DNA from: Photobacterium proteolyticum
GTDB taxonomy: Bacteria; Pseudomonadota; Gammaproteobacteria; Enterobacterales; Vibrionaceae
Reading direction: 5' to 3'
DNA length: 57,517 bases
NCBI RefSeq assembly: GCF_001939735.1
Contig: NZ_MJIL01000077.1
Location: 1 to 57,517, forward strand
The position numbers and the translations under genes are program-made. Position 1 is the first letter of the stretch, and every line of letters begins with the position of its first letter. Shown here piece after piece: positions 9,457-19,096 of the stretch. The notes beneath the pieces were generated by a model that saw only the letters and a program-made list of their open reading frames with translations, did not search any database and was not told the DNA's origin.

Positions 9457-11019
9457 ATGAGAACATTACTTTCTGCGCTGGCGGTGATGATCGCCAGCAG
9501 CCCGGCCTTCGCGCAAAGCAATGAGCCTGTCACCGATCAAATTATCGTCAAATACCGTAGCAGCAGTGCCGCGATGCTTTCCGAGACCACACCACAACAC
9601 AGCATTAACCAGCTGCAGCAGGCATTCGGTGCCGACATTCAGTATGTGAGAGCCAGCGCCAATGACACCCATATACTGAAAGTCACCGAGCAGCAAAAGC
9701 TCGGGGCAGTTATCGAGCAGCTCAAGCAAGATCCCAATATTGAATATGCCGAACCCGACCGGATCATGTGGCCGACAGCTGTCCCGAATGATCCCGAATA
9801 CACCAAGCAGTGGCACTACTCGTCATCCGTCAGCGGGCTTAACCTGCCCAAGGCCTGGGATCTCACTACCGGCGGAACCGACGTAGTGGTGGCCGTTATC
9901 GATACCGGCATACTGCCCGACCATCCGGACTTGATGAACAACCTCCTGCCCGGCTACGACTTTATCAAAGATGCCGAAAAGGCCCGTGACGGCAACGGCC
10001 GGGATAGCGATGCGACCGACGAAGGTGACTGGCTGGTTGCCGGTCAGTGCGGTCCCAACTATCCACCACGAGACCGAACGTCTTCCTGGCATGGTACCCA
10101 TGTCGCCGGTACTGTCGCGGCCGAAGGCAATAATGGTCAGGGTGTCACCGGGGTAGCCTGGTCAGCCAGTGTCCTGCCGGTCCGTGTGCTCGGAGCCTGC
10201 GGCGGCTATACCTCCGATATTACCGACGGCATGCGTTGGGCAGCAGGCCTGCCAGTCACTGGCGTTCCGGCTAACCCCTACCCGGCCAAAGTACTGAATC
10301 TCAGCCTGGGTGGCAAAGGCGCGTGCGGACATACCTACCAGCAGGCCATCAATGATGTCAGGGCCAAAGGGGCGTCAGTGGTCGTTGCAGCGGGTAATAG
10401 CAATCAGGATGTCAGCGGGTTCACTCCCGGCAGTTGTCAGGGCGTCATCTCTGTCGCGTCCAACAACAAAGAAGGCAGCCGTGCCTTCTACTCCAACTAC
10501 GGCAGATTGATAGACGTGGCTGCACCGGGCGGCGGACGTTCGGGCGGGATCCTGTCGACCTACAACACAGGCCAGCGGCAAGCAGCACTGCACAGCTATG
10601 ACTACTCGATGGGAACCAGTATGGCAGCGCCACATGTAGCCGGTATCGCCGCCCTGATGTACTCGCTTGATGCCAGCCTGACACCGGATCAAGTCGAGCA
10701 GTACATTACCGAGACCTCAAGAGCCTTCCCGGCCGGCAGCAGTTGTAATACCACCAACTGCGGTACAGGTATTGCCGATACCTTTGCCGCCCTGCAGCGG
10801 GTGAAAGGGATCGAGCCACCCCCCAAGCCCAATCCTGGACCGGGTACCGTCGATTGCAGCAATATCCCGCAGTGGACAGCCAGCCACATCTACCTGGCCG
10901 GCGAGCAAGCCCAGCAAAACGGCATTGCCTACCAGGCCAACTGGTGGACCCAGAGCCAGTCACCTGCTGAGTTCAGCGCAGCCTGGAGCGTATGGAACAA
11001 GCTAGGTCAGTGTAAATAG
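9457..11019 (+). CDS. Secreted subtilisin-like protease with C-terminal chitin-binding domain
   Basis: 520 residues: signal peptide (1-19, cut near AFAQS), an I9-type propeptide (about 25-105), an S8 subtilase catalytic domain (about 115-440), a short proline-rich linker (PPPKPNPGPG), and a C-terminal domain of about 55 residues that resembles CBM5/12 chitin-binding modules (WTASHIYLAGEQAQQNGIAYQANWWT, quoted in part: IYLAGEQ, YQANWWT). The catalytic triad is Asp149 in VIDTGI, His212 in HGTHVAGT and Ser388 in GTSMAAPHVAG. Several cysteines suggest disulfide bonds. The enzyme is probably exported and matured outside the cell. The binding module implies activity on chitin-associated protein, for example crustacean cuticle. 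A perfect terminator follows. Confidence 0.93.
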   Translation: MRTLLSALAVMIASSPAFAQSNEPVTDQIIVKYRSSSAAMLSETTPQHSINQLQQAFGADIQYVRASANDTHILKVTEQQKLGAVIEQLKQDPNIEYAEPDRIMWPTAVPNDPEYTKQWHYSSSVSGLNLPKAWDLTTGGTDVVVAVIDTGILPDHPDLMNNLLPGYDFIKDAEKARDGNGRDSDATDEGDWLVAGQCGPNYPPRDRTSSWHGTHVAGTVAAEGNNGQGVTGVAWSASVLPVRVLGACGGYTSDITDGMRWAAGLPVTGVPANPYPAKVLNLSLGGKGACGHTYQQAINDVRAKGASVVVAAGNSNQDVSGFTPGSCQGVISVASNNKEGSRAFYSNYGRLIDVAAPGGGRSGGILSTYNTGQRQAALHSYDYSMGTSMAAPHVAGIAALMYSLDASLTPDQVEQYITETSRAFPAGSSCNTTNCGTGIADTFAALQRVKGIEPPPKPNPGPGTVDCSNIPQWTASHIYLAGEQAQQNGIAYQANWWTQSQSPAEFSAAWSVWNKLGQCK

Positions 11020-11027
11020 CAGGTTAT

Positions 11028-11052
11028 CGCGGGCTGTAAAGCCCGCGTTTTT
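11028..11052 (+). terminator. Terminator after the subtilase gene
   Basis: CGCGGGC (11028-11034), loop TGTAAA, GCCCGCG (11041-11047), then TTTTT. Confidence 0.92.
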
Positions 11053-11066
11053 ACGGTTTAAAAAAG

Positions 11067-11549
11067 TTAAGGGGACAGCGGCCGACGGGTAAACTGGGTA
11101 TGGCCGCACTTCAAACAAGGTTCAATTTTCTTCACGTGTGTGATCAGCTCATGGTGCCCGCACTTTTCACAGACCAGATTGCCCAACCCGATGATTTCAC
11201 CGGCCTGATAGACACCCTGGTGGTGAAGGTCGTCCATCACCTCGTGCCATTCGATTTGGGTTTTATCGGTAATTTCAGCCAATCCTTCCCAGATAGTTTC
11301 CGACACCACGCGGTAGAACGGGCTTTCAGAGAACGGTTCGGGACTTTCTTCGACATTTTTACCGAACTCTTTAAGATCCCGCTTCAGATAGGCTGAGATC
11401 AATGCCCATTCATCCTTGGTCATATCACTGGCAGCCTGCTGGTATTTCGCGGTAGTTTCAGCCCAGTGCTTAAGTTCTTCGGGGCTATGTTTCAGGGTTT
11501 CAGTTACCTGTTCGAGCAGCGCTTCATAATCCTTTTTTTGCTTAGGCAT
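11067..11549 (-). CDS. ybeL: YbeL-like zinc-ribbon protein (DUF1451)
   Basis: A 160-residue cytosolic protein of the YbeL/DUF1451 family, function unknown. The N-terminal two thirds are charged and probably helical. The C-terminus carries a zinc ribbon with paired cysteines CEKCGHHE and CLKCGHTQF. It is divergent from leuS, as in E. coli, where ybeL also adjoins leuS, and this supports the assignment. The ATG follows a strong ribosome site (AGGTGACC read on the minus strand). Confidence 0.88.
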   Translation of the reverse strand: MPKQKKDYEALLEQVTETLKHSPEELKHWAETTAKYQQAASDMTKDEWALISAYLKRDLKEFGKNVEESPEPFSESPFYRVVSETIWEGLAEITDKTQIEWHEVMDDLHHQGVYQAGEIIGLGNLVCEKCGHHELITHVKKIEPCLKCGHTQFTRRPLSP

Positions 11550-11735
11550 AGGTCACCTCCCATCTCAGTGCACGCATTGCGCTAATAGAGCCAAATTCTC
11601 CAACTATCGAGACCAGAACTAACAATTACTCTCCGAATTGGCCTCAGCTATTGTTGACACCTCTACCTTTAGTTATTCTATGTCGATTATATTGAATGTG
11701 TTTGTACTCAACTCACAAAATCCTGGATGTCATCG

Positions 11736-14312
11736 ATGCAAGAACAATATCGCCCACAGGACATTGAACAGAAAGTTCAAGAACACTGGGACAACAACAA
11801 GACCTTTGTTGTAAGTGAAGACCCAAATAAAGAAAAATTCTACTGTCTCTCCATGTTCCCGTACCCAAGCGGTCGACTGCACATGGGTCACGTTCGTAAC
11901 TACACCATCGGTGATGTTGTTTCTCGTTACCAGCGTCTGCAAGGCAAAAACGTGATGCAACCAATTGGTTGGGACGCATTTGGCCTGCCTGCAGAAAACG
12001 CCGCTGTTAAAAACAACACCGCGCCAGCACCATGGACTTATGAAAACATTGAGTACATGAAAAACCAGCTGAAATCACTGGGCCTGGGCTACGACTGGAG
12101 CCGTGAATTCGCGACCTGTACTCCCGAGTACTACCGCTGGGAACAAGAGTTTTTCACTAAGCTGTACAACAAGGGCCTGGTTTACAAGAAAACCTCGTCT
12201 GTAAACTGGTGTCCGAACGACCAGACGGTACTGGCTAACGAGCAGGTAGAAGACGGCTGCTGCTGGCGTTGTGATACCCCGGTAGAGCAAAAAGAGATCC
12301 CGCAGTGGTTCATCAAAATCACTGAATATGCCCAAGAGCTACTTGACGATCTGGACAACCTTGACGGTTGGCCTGACATGGTGAAAACCATGCAGCGTAA
12401 CTGGATTGGTCGCTCTGAAGGTGTCGAGCTGTCTTTCGAGGTAGAAGGCCAGAACACACCGCTGGAAGTGTACACCACACGTCCTGATACCCTGATGGGT
12501 GTAACATACGTGGGTATCGCAGCCGGTCACCCACTGGCTGAGCTGGCTGCAAAATCAAACCCTGAACTTGCGGCATTCAACGAAGAATGCAAAAACACCA
12601 AAGTTGCCGAAGCAGAGCTGGCAACGATGGAGAAAAAAGGCATGGCAACAGGCCTTTACGCAATTCACCCGCTAAACGGCCGCCGTGTTCCTGTATTCGT
12701 CGCAAACTTCGTACTGATGGATTACGGCACAGGTGCGGTAATGGCAGTACCTGCGCACGATCAGCGTGACTTTGAATTCGCAACCAAATACGGCCTGGAT
12801 ATCGTTCCTGTTATCAAACCAGAAGACGGTAGCGAACTAGACGTATCAGAAGCGGCATACACCGAGAAAGGTGTTCTGTTTGATTCCGGCGAATTTGACG
12901 GCCTTAACTTCCAGGCTGCGTTCGATGCGATTGCTGCGAAGCTTGAAGCAGAAGGCAAAGGTAAGAAAACTGTTAACTTCCGTCTGCGTGACTGGGGTGT
13001 ATCTCGCCAGCGTTACTGGGGCGCGCCTATCCCGATGGTCACCACTGAAGACGGTGAAGTTCACCCGGTACCAGCAGATCAACTACCGGTGATCCTACCG
13101 GAAGACGTGGTAATGGACGGCGTAACCAGCCCAATCAAAGCCGATAAAGAGTGGGCAAAGACCACCTTTAACGGTGAGCCGGCACTGCGCGAAACCGACA
13201 CCTTTGATACCTTCATGGAGTCGTCTTGGTACTACGCACGTTACTGCTCACCACAGGCTGACGATATTCTTGATCCGGAAAAAGCCAACTACTGGCTACC
13301 GGTAGACCAGTACATTGGTGGTATCGAGCACGCTTGTATGCACCTGCTGTACTCGCGCTTCTTCCACAAACTGCTACGTGATGCCGGTTACGTAAAATCT
13401 GACGAGCCGTTCAAGCAGCTTCTATGTCAGGGTATGGTACTGGCTGATGCCTTCTACTACACCAACGACAAAGGTGCCAAGGTATGGGTATCACCAAACG
13501 ATGTCACTATTGAGCGTGACGAGAAAGGCCGTATCGTCAAGGCAGAAGACAACGAGGGCAACGATGTCGTTCATACCGGCATGACCAAGATGTCCAAGTC
13601 GAAGAACAACGGTATCGATCCGCAGGAAATGATCAACAAGTACGGTGCCGATACCGTGCGTCTGTTCATGATGTTTGCTTCACCGGCGGACATGACCCTT
13701 GAATGGCAGGAATCCGGTGTTGAAGGGGCGAACCGCTTCCTGAAACGTGTCTGGAAACTGGTTAACGAACACGCCGCGAAAGGTGCCGCTGACGCAGTCG
13801 ATGTTGCTGCCCTGTCTTCGGACCAGAAAGCACTTCGTCGTGATGTTCACAAGACCATTGCCAAAGTCGGCGATGATATTGGCCGTCGCCAGACATTCAA
13901 TACCGCGATTGCAGCCATCATGGAGCTGATGAACAAGCTGGCGAAAGCCTCTCAGGAATCAGCACAAGACCGTGCGCTGCTGGATGAAGCCCTAAAGGCT
14001 ATCGTCCGCATGCTATACCCAATGACTCCGCACATCTGTTTCGAAATGTGGGAGCTGTTAGGTGAAAGCAATGTCGACCAGGCTGTATGGCCGGAAGCAG
14101 ACACCAAGGCATTGGTTGAAGACGAAAAGCTAATCATCGTTCAGGTTAACGGCAAACTACGCGCCAAGCTGACCGTAGCGGCTGACTCAACCAAAGAGCA
14201 GGTTGAAGAACTTGCCCTTAACGATGAGAACGTCACCAAGTTCACTGACGACAAGACCATTCGTAAAGTGATCTACGTACCTGGTAAATTGCTGAATATT
14301 GTTGCGAACTAA
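11736..14312 (+). CDS. leuS: Leucyl-tRNA synthetase
   Basis: A class Ia aminoacyl-tRNA synthetase of 858 residues that charges tRNA-Leu in the cytosol. The HIGH-type motif is HMGH at 49-52 ([15 protein letters not shown]), KMSKS is at 618-622, and an editing (CP1) domain lies between them, including TTRPDTLMG and the zinc-ribbon cysteines of [21 protein letters not shown] (pairs CPND and CCWRC). The start is set at 11736 because CTGGA lies about nine bases upstream and [11 protein letters not shown] matches the family opening; an in-frame ATG at 11727 is less likely. A consensus -35 TTGACA lies at 11654-11659, without an obvious -10. It begins the leuS-lptE-holA run. Confidence 0.98.
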   Translation: MQEQYRPQDIEQKVQEHWDNNKTFVVSEDPNKEKFYCLSMFPYPSGRLHMGHVRNYTIGDVVSRYQRLQGKNVMQPIGWDAFGLPAENAAVKNNTAPAPWTYENIEYMKNQLKSLGLGYDWSREFATCTPEYYRWEQEFFTKLYNKGLVYKKTSSVNWCPNDQTVLANEQVEDGCCWRCDTPVEQKEIPQWFIKITEYAQELLDDLDNLDGWPDMVKTMQRNWIGRSEGVELSFEVEGQNTPLEVYTTRPDTLMGVTYVGIAAGHPLAELAAKSNPELAAFNEECKNTKVAEAELATMEKKGMATGLYAIHPLNGRRVPVFVANFVLMDYGTGAVMAVPAHDQRDFEFATKYGLDIVPVIKPEDGSELDVSEAAYTEKGVLFDSGEFDGLNFQAAFDAIAAKLEAEGKGKKTVNFRLRDWGVSRQRYWGAPIPMVTTEDGEVHPVPADQLPVILPEDVVMDGVTSPIKADKEWAKTTFNGEPALRETDTFDTFMESSWYYARYCSPQADDILDPEKANYWLPVDQYIGGIEHACMHLLYSRFFHKLLRDAGYVKSDEPFKQLLCQGMVLADAFYYTNDKGAKVWVSPNDVTIERDEKGRIVKAEDNEGNDVVHTGMTKMSKSKNNGIDPQEMINKYGADTVRLFMMFASPADMTLEWQESGVEGANRFLKRVWKLVNEHAAKGAADAVDVAALSSDQKALRRDVHKTIAKVGDDIGRRQTFNTAIAAIMELMNKLAKASQESAQDRALLDEALKAIVRMLYPMTPHICFEMWELLGESNVDQAVWPEADTKALVEDEKLIIVQVNGKLRAKLTVAADSTKEQVEELALNDENVTKFTDDKTIRKVIYVPGKLLNIVAN

Positions 14313-14340
14313 AAAGGTCGCGAACTAAAGCAATTTATTA

Positions 14341-14385
14341 GTGCCTAATCAGAGGCTTCCGTAAACCGGGAGTCTCTGGTGGCAC
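14341..14385 (+). other. Two-tier hairpin in the leuS-lptE gap
   Basis: The outer pairing is GTGCC (14341-14345) with GGCAC (14381-14385). The inner pairing is AGAGGCTTCC (14351-14360) with GGGAGTCTCT (14368-14377), including two G-U pairs. No U-tract follows. It could modulate the ratio of leuS to lptE message. Confidence 0.55.
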
Positions 14386-14466
14386 CCAACCGGTCCACCT
14401 ACTCTCTTTGCCGGTTTACCAATGTTGACCGGTCAGTTTCCACCTATTTTTCATGGAGCAGACTCG

Positions 14467-15129
14467 GTGAAAGCTTTCTTTTCTCTAAAAAGCACAATCC
14501 GAACCCTCTTTGTCGCAGTTATGGCTATTGCCACTGCTTCTTGTGGTTTCCACCTTCGCGGTAACTACATGTTACCCGATGACATCGCCAAACTATCCCT
14601 GACCAGTTTCGACCAATACGGCCAGCTAACCCGTCAGGTTGAATCCCAGTTCAAGCTGCATGGTATCGAATCCGTGCCGCCATCGAGCAAGGTCCCGAAC
14701 CTGCACCTGATCAGCGAATCGCTCGGCGAGCGTACCCTGTCACTGTACCAAAACAGCCGAGCAGCGGAGTACGAACTGACCTATGTGGTCAGCTATAACA
14801 TCGTCGTTCCAGAAAAAGGCAGCCAGAGCTATACCACCCGGGTCAACCGCACCTTCCTCGACAACCCGTTAACGGCGCTGGCAAAATCGGTCGAGCGCGA
14901 CATGATTGAAGACGAGATGCGCCAGCAGGCCTCTCGCCAGATCATGCGCCAGCTAGCCCGCCTGACAGCCGTATTCAACAAGCTGGAAGAAGAAGAGCTG
15001 GAAGCGATGCTTGAAGACGATGGCAATGCGTCTTATGACAGCACAATAACCACGGAAGCACTGGAAGACACCCAGGCAGGCAATGCCCTCTTTGCCGACG
15101 AGACAAGCTCGAGCAACACAGCAAAATGA
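14467..15129 (+). CDS. lptE: LPS-assembly lipoprotein LptE
   Basis: A 220-residue outer-membrane lipoprotein that plugs the LptD barrel and delivers lipopolysaccharide to the cell surface. The signal peptide ends in a lipobox-like ATASC, with the mature Cys leading CGFHLRGNYMLP, the typical LptE opening. The C-terminal tail is acidic and Ser/Glu-rich. The start is a GTG at 14467, chosen because GGAG (14455-14458) lies eight bases upstream; the longer frame from 14422 would place 15 unlikely residues before the signal peptide. Its stop overlaps the holA start (ATGA). Confidence 0.93.
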   Translation: MKAFFSLKSTIRTLFVAVMAIATASCGFHLRGNYMLPDDIAKLSLTSFDQYGQLTRQVESQFKLHGIESVPPSSKVPNLHLISESLGERTLSLYQNSRAAEYELTYVVSYNIVVPEKGSQSYTTRVNRTFLDNPLTALAKSVERDMIEDEMRQQASRQIMRQLARLTAVFNKLEEEELEAMLEDDGNASYDSTITTEALEDTQAGNALFADETSSSNTAK

Positions 15130-16157
15130 GAATATATCCGGAACAACTGACGCAGCAACTGAACAAGGGGCTGCGTCAAGCCTATCTGCTGTTCGGCAAC
15201 GAACCCTTGCTAAAGCAAGAGTGCAGCCAGCAAATCCGACAAGCCGCACAGCAGGCCGGCTTTGACGAACGCCACACCTTTACCATTGATGCCCAGCTAG
15301 ACTGGAACCAGGTACTCGACTGTACTCAGGCGATGAGCCTGTTTTCTGCTCGCCAAATCATCGAGCTGGAAGTACCGGAAAGCGGCCTCAATGCCAACCA
15401 GGCCAAGTCGCTGCAAGAAGTAACGGCGACCCTGCATAACGATATTTTATTGCTGATGCATGGCCCACGCCTGAACAAGAAGCAGGAAAATGCCAAGTGG
15501 TTCAAGGCCGTCGCCGAACAGGGACTGTATGTTCCATGTAATACCCCCGATGCCCGTCATCTGCCGCGCTTTATCCAGGCTCGCTGCCAGCAACTGGGAC
15601 TCAACCCGGATCATGAATCCGTTCTCATGCTGGCACAATGGCATGAGGGAAACCTGCTGGCACTGGCACAAAGCCTGCAAAAACTGACCTTGCTCTATCC
15701 GGACGGCGCACTGACTGTTCTCCGCCTGGAGGAAGCTCTGAGCCGCCATAACCATTACACCCCGTTCCAGCTTGTCGATGCCGTCCTGGCCGGACAGAGC
15801 AAGCGCAGCCAGCGGGTTCTGCGTCAGTTGGAAGGCGAAGGGATCGAAGCTGTCATTTTGCTACGTACCCTGCAGCGAGAACTGACCCAACTGTATAAAA
15901 TGCAGGAACTGGGCAGCAAGGGCACCCCGCTGAACATTATTTTCGAGCAGTTCCGCATCTGGCAGAGCCGCCGGGAGGTATATATCGGCGCACTTCACCG
16001 GCTGCCGCTTAAAACACTGGTACAGCTGCTGCAGCAGCTTGCAGCCATAGAGGTTGAGGTCAAGACCAATTTTGACTATCAGCCATGGCCGGCACTCTCG
16101 GCCCTGTGTGCTGAAATGTGTGGCGTCAGAACGCATACCATGGCCCAGTCGTTTTAG
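15126..16157 (+). CDS. holA: DNA polymerase III delta subunit HolA
   Basis: A 343-residue clamp-loader subunit that opens the beta sliding clamp. The opening MRIYPEQLTQQLNKGLRQAY and LLFGNEPLLKQECSQQIRQA are typical of HolA, and the length matches E. coli. It overlaps lptE by four bases (ATGA), which suggests coupling. In E. coli nadD follows holA; here the next gene is rsfS after a 182-base gap. Confidence 0.96.
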   Translation: MRIYPEQLTQQLNKGLRQAYLLFGNEPLLKQECSQQIRQAAQQAGFDERHTFTIDAQLDWNQVLDCTQAMSLFSARQIIELEVPESGLNANQAKSLQEVTATLHNDILLLMHGPRLNKKQENAKWFKAVAEQGLYVPCNTPDARHLPRFIQARCQQLGLNPDHESVLMLAQWHEGNLLALAQSLQKLTLLYPDGALTVLRLEEALSRHNHYTPFQLVDAVLAGQSKRSQRVLRQLEGEGIEAVILLRTLQRELTQLYKMQELGSKGTPLNIIFEQFRIWQSRREVYIGALHRLPLKTLVQLLQQLAAIEVEVKTNFDYQPWPALSALCAEMCGVRTHTMAQSF

Positions 16158-16234
16158 GAACAAGACCGGGCTGGCGGCTATCTTCCGGTAGCGGAAAATT
16201 AATTATCCGCTATTTATGTAAAGTTACTGCCAAC

Positions 16235-16265
16235 TTGTTTCGAACGGGGTTGTGCATGGTATACT
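16235..16265 (+). promoter_or_regulatory. Candidate promoter for the rsfS-rlmH-mrdA run
   Basis: TATACT (16260-16265), preceded by the extended -10 element TGG, with TTGTTT (16235-16240, 19-base spacer) or TTTCGA (16238-16243, 16-base spacer) as -35. A palindrome CTCAGA-TCAG-TCTGAG follows at 16283-16298 in the leader. Confidence 0.55.
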
Positions 16266-16339
16266 GCGCCGCTAAATTGTGACTCAGATCAGTCTGAGGC
16301 CAACGAAATTACAACAATCACTCAAATGAGGGGATTCCT

Positions 16340-16657
16340 TTGCAGGTTCAAGAACTACACGATTTTATTGTTGATAAAGTTGACGATATTAAAGCCCAGG
16401 ACATTGTGACACTTGACGTACGCGGCAAGTCGAGCATCACGGAGTTTATGGTAGTGTGTACGGGTACATCTAATCGCCATGTAGCCTCGATTGCGGATCA
16501 CGTCAACAAAGAGTCAAAGCTGATCGATTTTCCTCCGTTTGGCATCAGCGGTGAAGAAGATGGCGAATGGGTCGTGGTCGACATGGGCAGTGTTATGCTG
16601 CACATCATGCAGGAAGACGCACGTAACCTGTATCAACTGGAGAAGCTTTGGGGCTAA
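16340..16657 (+). CDS. rsfS: Ribosomal silencing factor RsfS
   Basis: A 105-residue factor that binds uL14 on the 50S subunit and blocks subunit joining when nutrients are scarce. Family motifs include ITLDVRGKSSITEFMVVCTGTS-like sequence (seen as VTLDVRGKSSITEF), RHVASIADHV and WVVVDMGSVMLHIMQE. The start is TTG at 16340, set by the ribosome site GAGGGGA (16328-16334) and the conserved opening QVQELHDFIVDKVDD. It lies six bases before rlmH. Confidence 0.96.
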   Translation: MQVQELHDFIVDKVDDIKAQDIVTLDVRGKSSITEFMVVCTGTSNRHVASIADHVNKESKLIDFPPFGISGEEDGEWVVVDMGSVMLHIMQEDARNLYQLEKLWG

Positions 16658-16663
16658 CTGACA

Positions 16664-17134
16664 ATGAAGCTTCAATTGATTGCAGTGGGCAACAAGATGC
16701 CCAAATGGATCGAAGAAGGCTATAAAGAATATAGCCGCCGCTTCCCGAAAGACATGCCACTGGAACTGATCGAAATTCCGGCCGGCAAACGAGGCAAGAA
16801 TGCCGATATCGCCCGTATTCTGCAAAAAGAAGGCGAGGCCATGCTGGCTGCGGTACCTAAGGGTAACCGCATTGTTACTCTGGATATTCCGGGCAAGCGC
16901 TGGGATACCGAACAGCTGGCAGGCCAGCTGGAAAGCTGGAAACTGGACGGTCGTGATGTATCGATCCTGATCGGCGGGCCGGAAGGGCTGGCACCTGCGT
17001 GCAAAGCCGCGGCAGATCAAAGCTGGTCACTGTCGCCTCTGACGCTTCCCCACCCTCTGGTACGGGTGGTGATGGCTGAAAGCCTCTACCGTGCGTGGAG
17101 CATTACCGCTAACCACCCTTACCACAGAGAATAA
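16664..17134 (+). CDS. rlmH: 23S rRNA pseudouridine-1915 N3-methyltransferase RlmH
   Basis: A 156-residue SPOUT methyltransferase that acts on the assembled 70S ribosome at pseudouridine 1915 of helix 69. The C-terminal SAM-binding knot is visible in [17 protein letters not shown] and [20 protein letters not shown]. The length matches E. coli RlmH (YbeA). It is between rsfS and mrdA, the conserved order. Confidence 0.97.
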   Translation: MKLQLIAVGNKMPKWIEEGYKEYSRRFPKDMPLELIEIPAGKRGKNADIARILQKEGEAMLAAVPKGNRIVTLDIPGKRWDTEQLAGQLESWKLDGRDVSILIGGPEGLAPACKAAADQSWSLSPLTLPHPLVRVVMAESLYRAWSITANHPYHRE

Positions 17135-17140
17135 TTGCCA

Positions 17141-19096
17141 ATGAGACAAAAGCGAACCCAGATCCGCGACCATCGGGCTGAGTCGGCGCTCTTTTTCCGC
17201 CGGGCTCTTGTCTCATTTATCGGCATTCTCATGCTGGTAGGTCTGCTGTTGACCAATCTGTACCACATTCAGGTCAGCCAGCACGAAGACTACCAGACCC
17301 GCTCCAACGATAACCGCATTAAAATTGTCCCGGTTTCTCCTAACCGCGGGCTGATCTATGATCGCAACGGGATTCTTCTGGCAGAGAATCGCCCGGTCTA
17401 TTCGCTGGAGATCACCACGGAAAAAGTCACCGATCTTGAAGACACCTTTACCCGCCTCAGGGCGCTAATGGCAATCACCGACGAGAATATCGAACGCTTT
17501 CGCAAAGAGCGCCGCCGGACCCGTCGCTTCAAGTCGGTCCCTATTTTAAACCAGCTGTCCGAACAGCAGGTTGCCCTGTTTTCAGTCAACCAGCATAAAT
17601 TCCCGGGGGTCGAGGTCAAGGCCTACCTCAAGCGGCATTACCCGTATGGTGATGCACTGACCCATGTGCTGGGCTACGTGGCCAAAATCAACGATCGCGA
17701 TCTCCAGCGCCTTGAGCGCGAAGAGAAAATCAGCAACTACAAGGCCACCCGCGATATGGGTAAGCTCGGGATCGAAAAATATTACGAGGATTTGCTGCAC
17801 GGCACTTCCGGCTATCAGGAAGTTGAGGTCAACAGCCGCGGCCGGGTTATTCGTACCCTGAAGTACGTCCCGCCTATTCCGGGCAAAGATATCCGCCTGA
17901 ACCTTGATATCGAGCTACAGCTGTATGTCAAAGAGCTGCTGACAGAACGCAATCAGGATCCGGATACCGGCGAGGAAATCATCAAGTACAAACGGGGTTC
18001 GGTGGTGGTTCTCGATCCGCGGGATTCTTCTGTATTGGCCATGGTATCGAGCCCGAGCTACGATCCGAACCTGTTCGTCCACGGTATTTCCGGCAAGAAA
18101 TACCGCGAGCTCCTGAACGACAAGAACCGCCCGCTGGTTAACCGGGTCACCCTGGGGATATATCCGCCGGCCTCGACCGTGAAACCTATGATTGCGGTTG
18201 CCGCGTTAAGCGAGGGGGTGATCACCCCCCGTACCACCCGTAATGATCCGGGCTACTGGAAGATCCCGAACTCCAAAAGCCGCCCATTCCGTGACTGGCT
18301 ACGCTGGGGACACGGCAAGGTCAACATCAGCAAGGCCATCGAGGAGTCCGTCGATACCTTCTTCTATCAGGTTGCCTATGATCTCGGTATCGACCGCATT
18401 TCTGAATGGATGAGCCGCTTCGGCTACGGTGACTATACCGGCATCGATATTCACGAAGAGAGCAAGGCCAACATGCCAACCCGGGAATGGAAACAGGCGC
18501 GATTCCGCCAGCCTTGGTACCAGGGCGATACCATTCCGGTCGGGATCGGCCAGGGATACTGGACGGCAACCCCGCTGCAGATTGCCAAAGCGACGACGGT
18601 ACTGGTCAACAACGGTCTGGTCCATGCGCCGCACCTGCTCAAAGATGTGATCGAAAGCGAGGTTAGCATACCGGCCAAGTTTGACGACTATCCGCCGATT
18701 ACCAATGTCGACCAGAAGTACTGGGACATCGCCAAAGACGGTATGTACCGGGTATTGTTCGGGACACGCGGTACGGCACGCCGCGCGTTTTACGGCTCCG
18801 AATACAAGGCCGGAGGCAAGTCCGGCTCGGCGCAGGTCTTTGGCCTCGCCGAGGATCAGGAATACAACGCCGAAGAGCTGGAAGAGCATCTGCGCGATCA
18901 CGCTTTGTTTACCGCCTTCGCCCCGTATGAAAAACCTGAAGTTGTCGTTTCCATGGTACTTGAGAATGCGGGCGGCGGCTCGTCCAACGGCGGCCCGGTC
19001 GCACGGAAGATCTTTGACCATATGCTGCTCAAACCCAAGCAGCCGGAACAATCACAACCAGTAACTGGTGCCAAACTAACCGAGGTAAGCCGATGA
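17141..19096 (+). CDS. mrdA: Penicillin-binding protein 2 (elongasome transpeptidase)
   Basis: A 651-residue PBP2 that cross-links peptidoglycan during cell elongation together with RodA. One N-terminal membrane helix (about 20-42), a dimerisation domain, then the transpeptidase. The catalytic Ser345 is in PPASTVKPM (SxxK), the second motif is SVD in [14 protein letters not shown], and the third is KSGS (from Lys560), where E. coli has KSGT. The conservative Thr-to-Ser change is worth noting. ATG 17141 is preferred over an in-frame TTG at 17135. The stop overlaps rodA (ATGA). Confidence 0.97.
   Translation: MRQKRTQIRDHRAESALFFRRALVSFIGILMLVGLLLTNLYHIQVSQHEDYQTRSNDNRIKIVPVSPNRGLIYDRNGILLAENRPVYSLEITTEKVTDLEDTFTRLRALMAITDENIERFRKERRRTRRFKSVPILNQLSEQQVALFSVNQHKFPGVEVKAYLKRHYPYGDALTHVLGYVAKINDRDLQRLEREEKISNYKATRDMGKLGIEKYYEDLLHGTSGYQEVEVNSRGRVIRTLKYVPPIPGKDIRLNLDIELQLYVKELLTERNQDPDTGEEIIKYKRGSVVVLDPRDSSVLAMVSSPSYDPNLFVHGISGKKYRELLNDKNRPLVNRVTLGIYPPASTVKPMIAVAALSEGVITPRTTRNDPGYWKIPNSKSRPFRDWLRWGHGKVNISKAIEESVDTFFYQVAYDLGIDRISEWMSRFGYGDYTGIDIHEESKANMPTREWKQARFRQPWYQGDTIPVGIGQGYWTATPLQIAKATTVLVNNGLVHAPHLLKDVIESEVSIPAKFDDYPPITNVDQKYWDIAKDGMYRVLFGTRGTARRAFYGSEYKAGGKSGSAQVFGLAEDQEYNAEELEEHLRDHALFTAFAPYEKPEVVVSMVLENAGGGSSNGGPVARKIFDHMLLKPKQPEQSQPVTGAKLTEVSR

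Noticed and set aside
11550..11735. A T-box or leucine attenuator before leuS
   Set aside because: No leader peptide with Leu codons, no specifier structure and no terminator were found; T-boxes are also not expected in this group.
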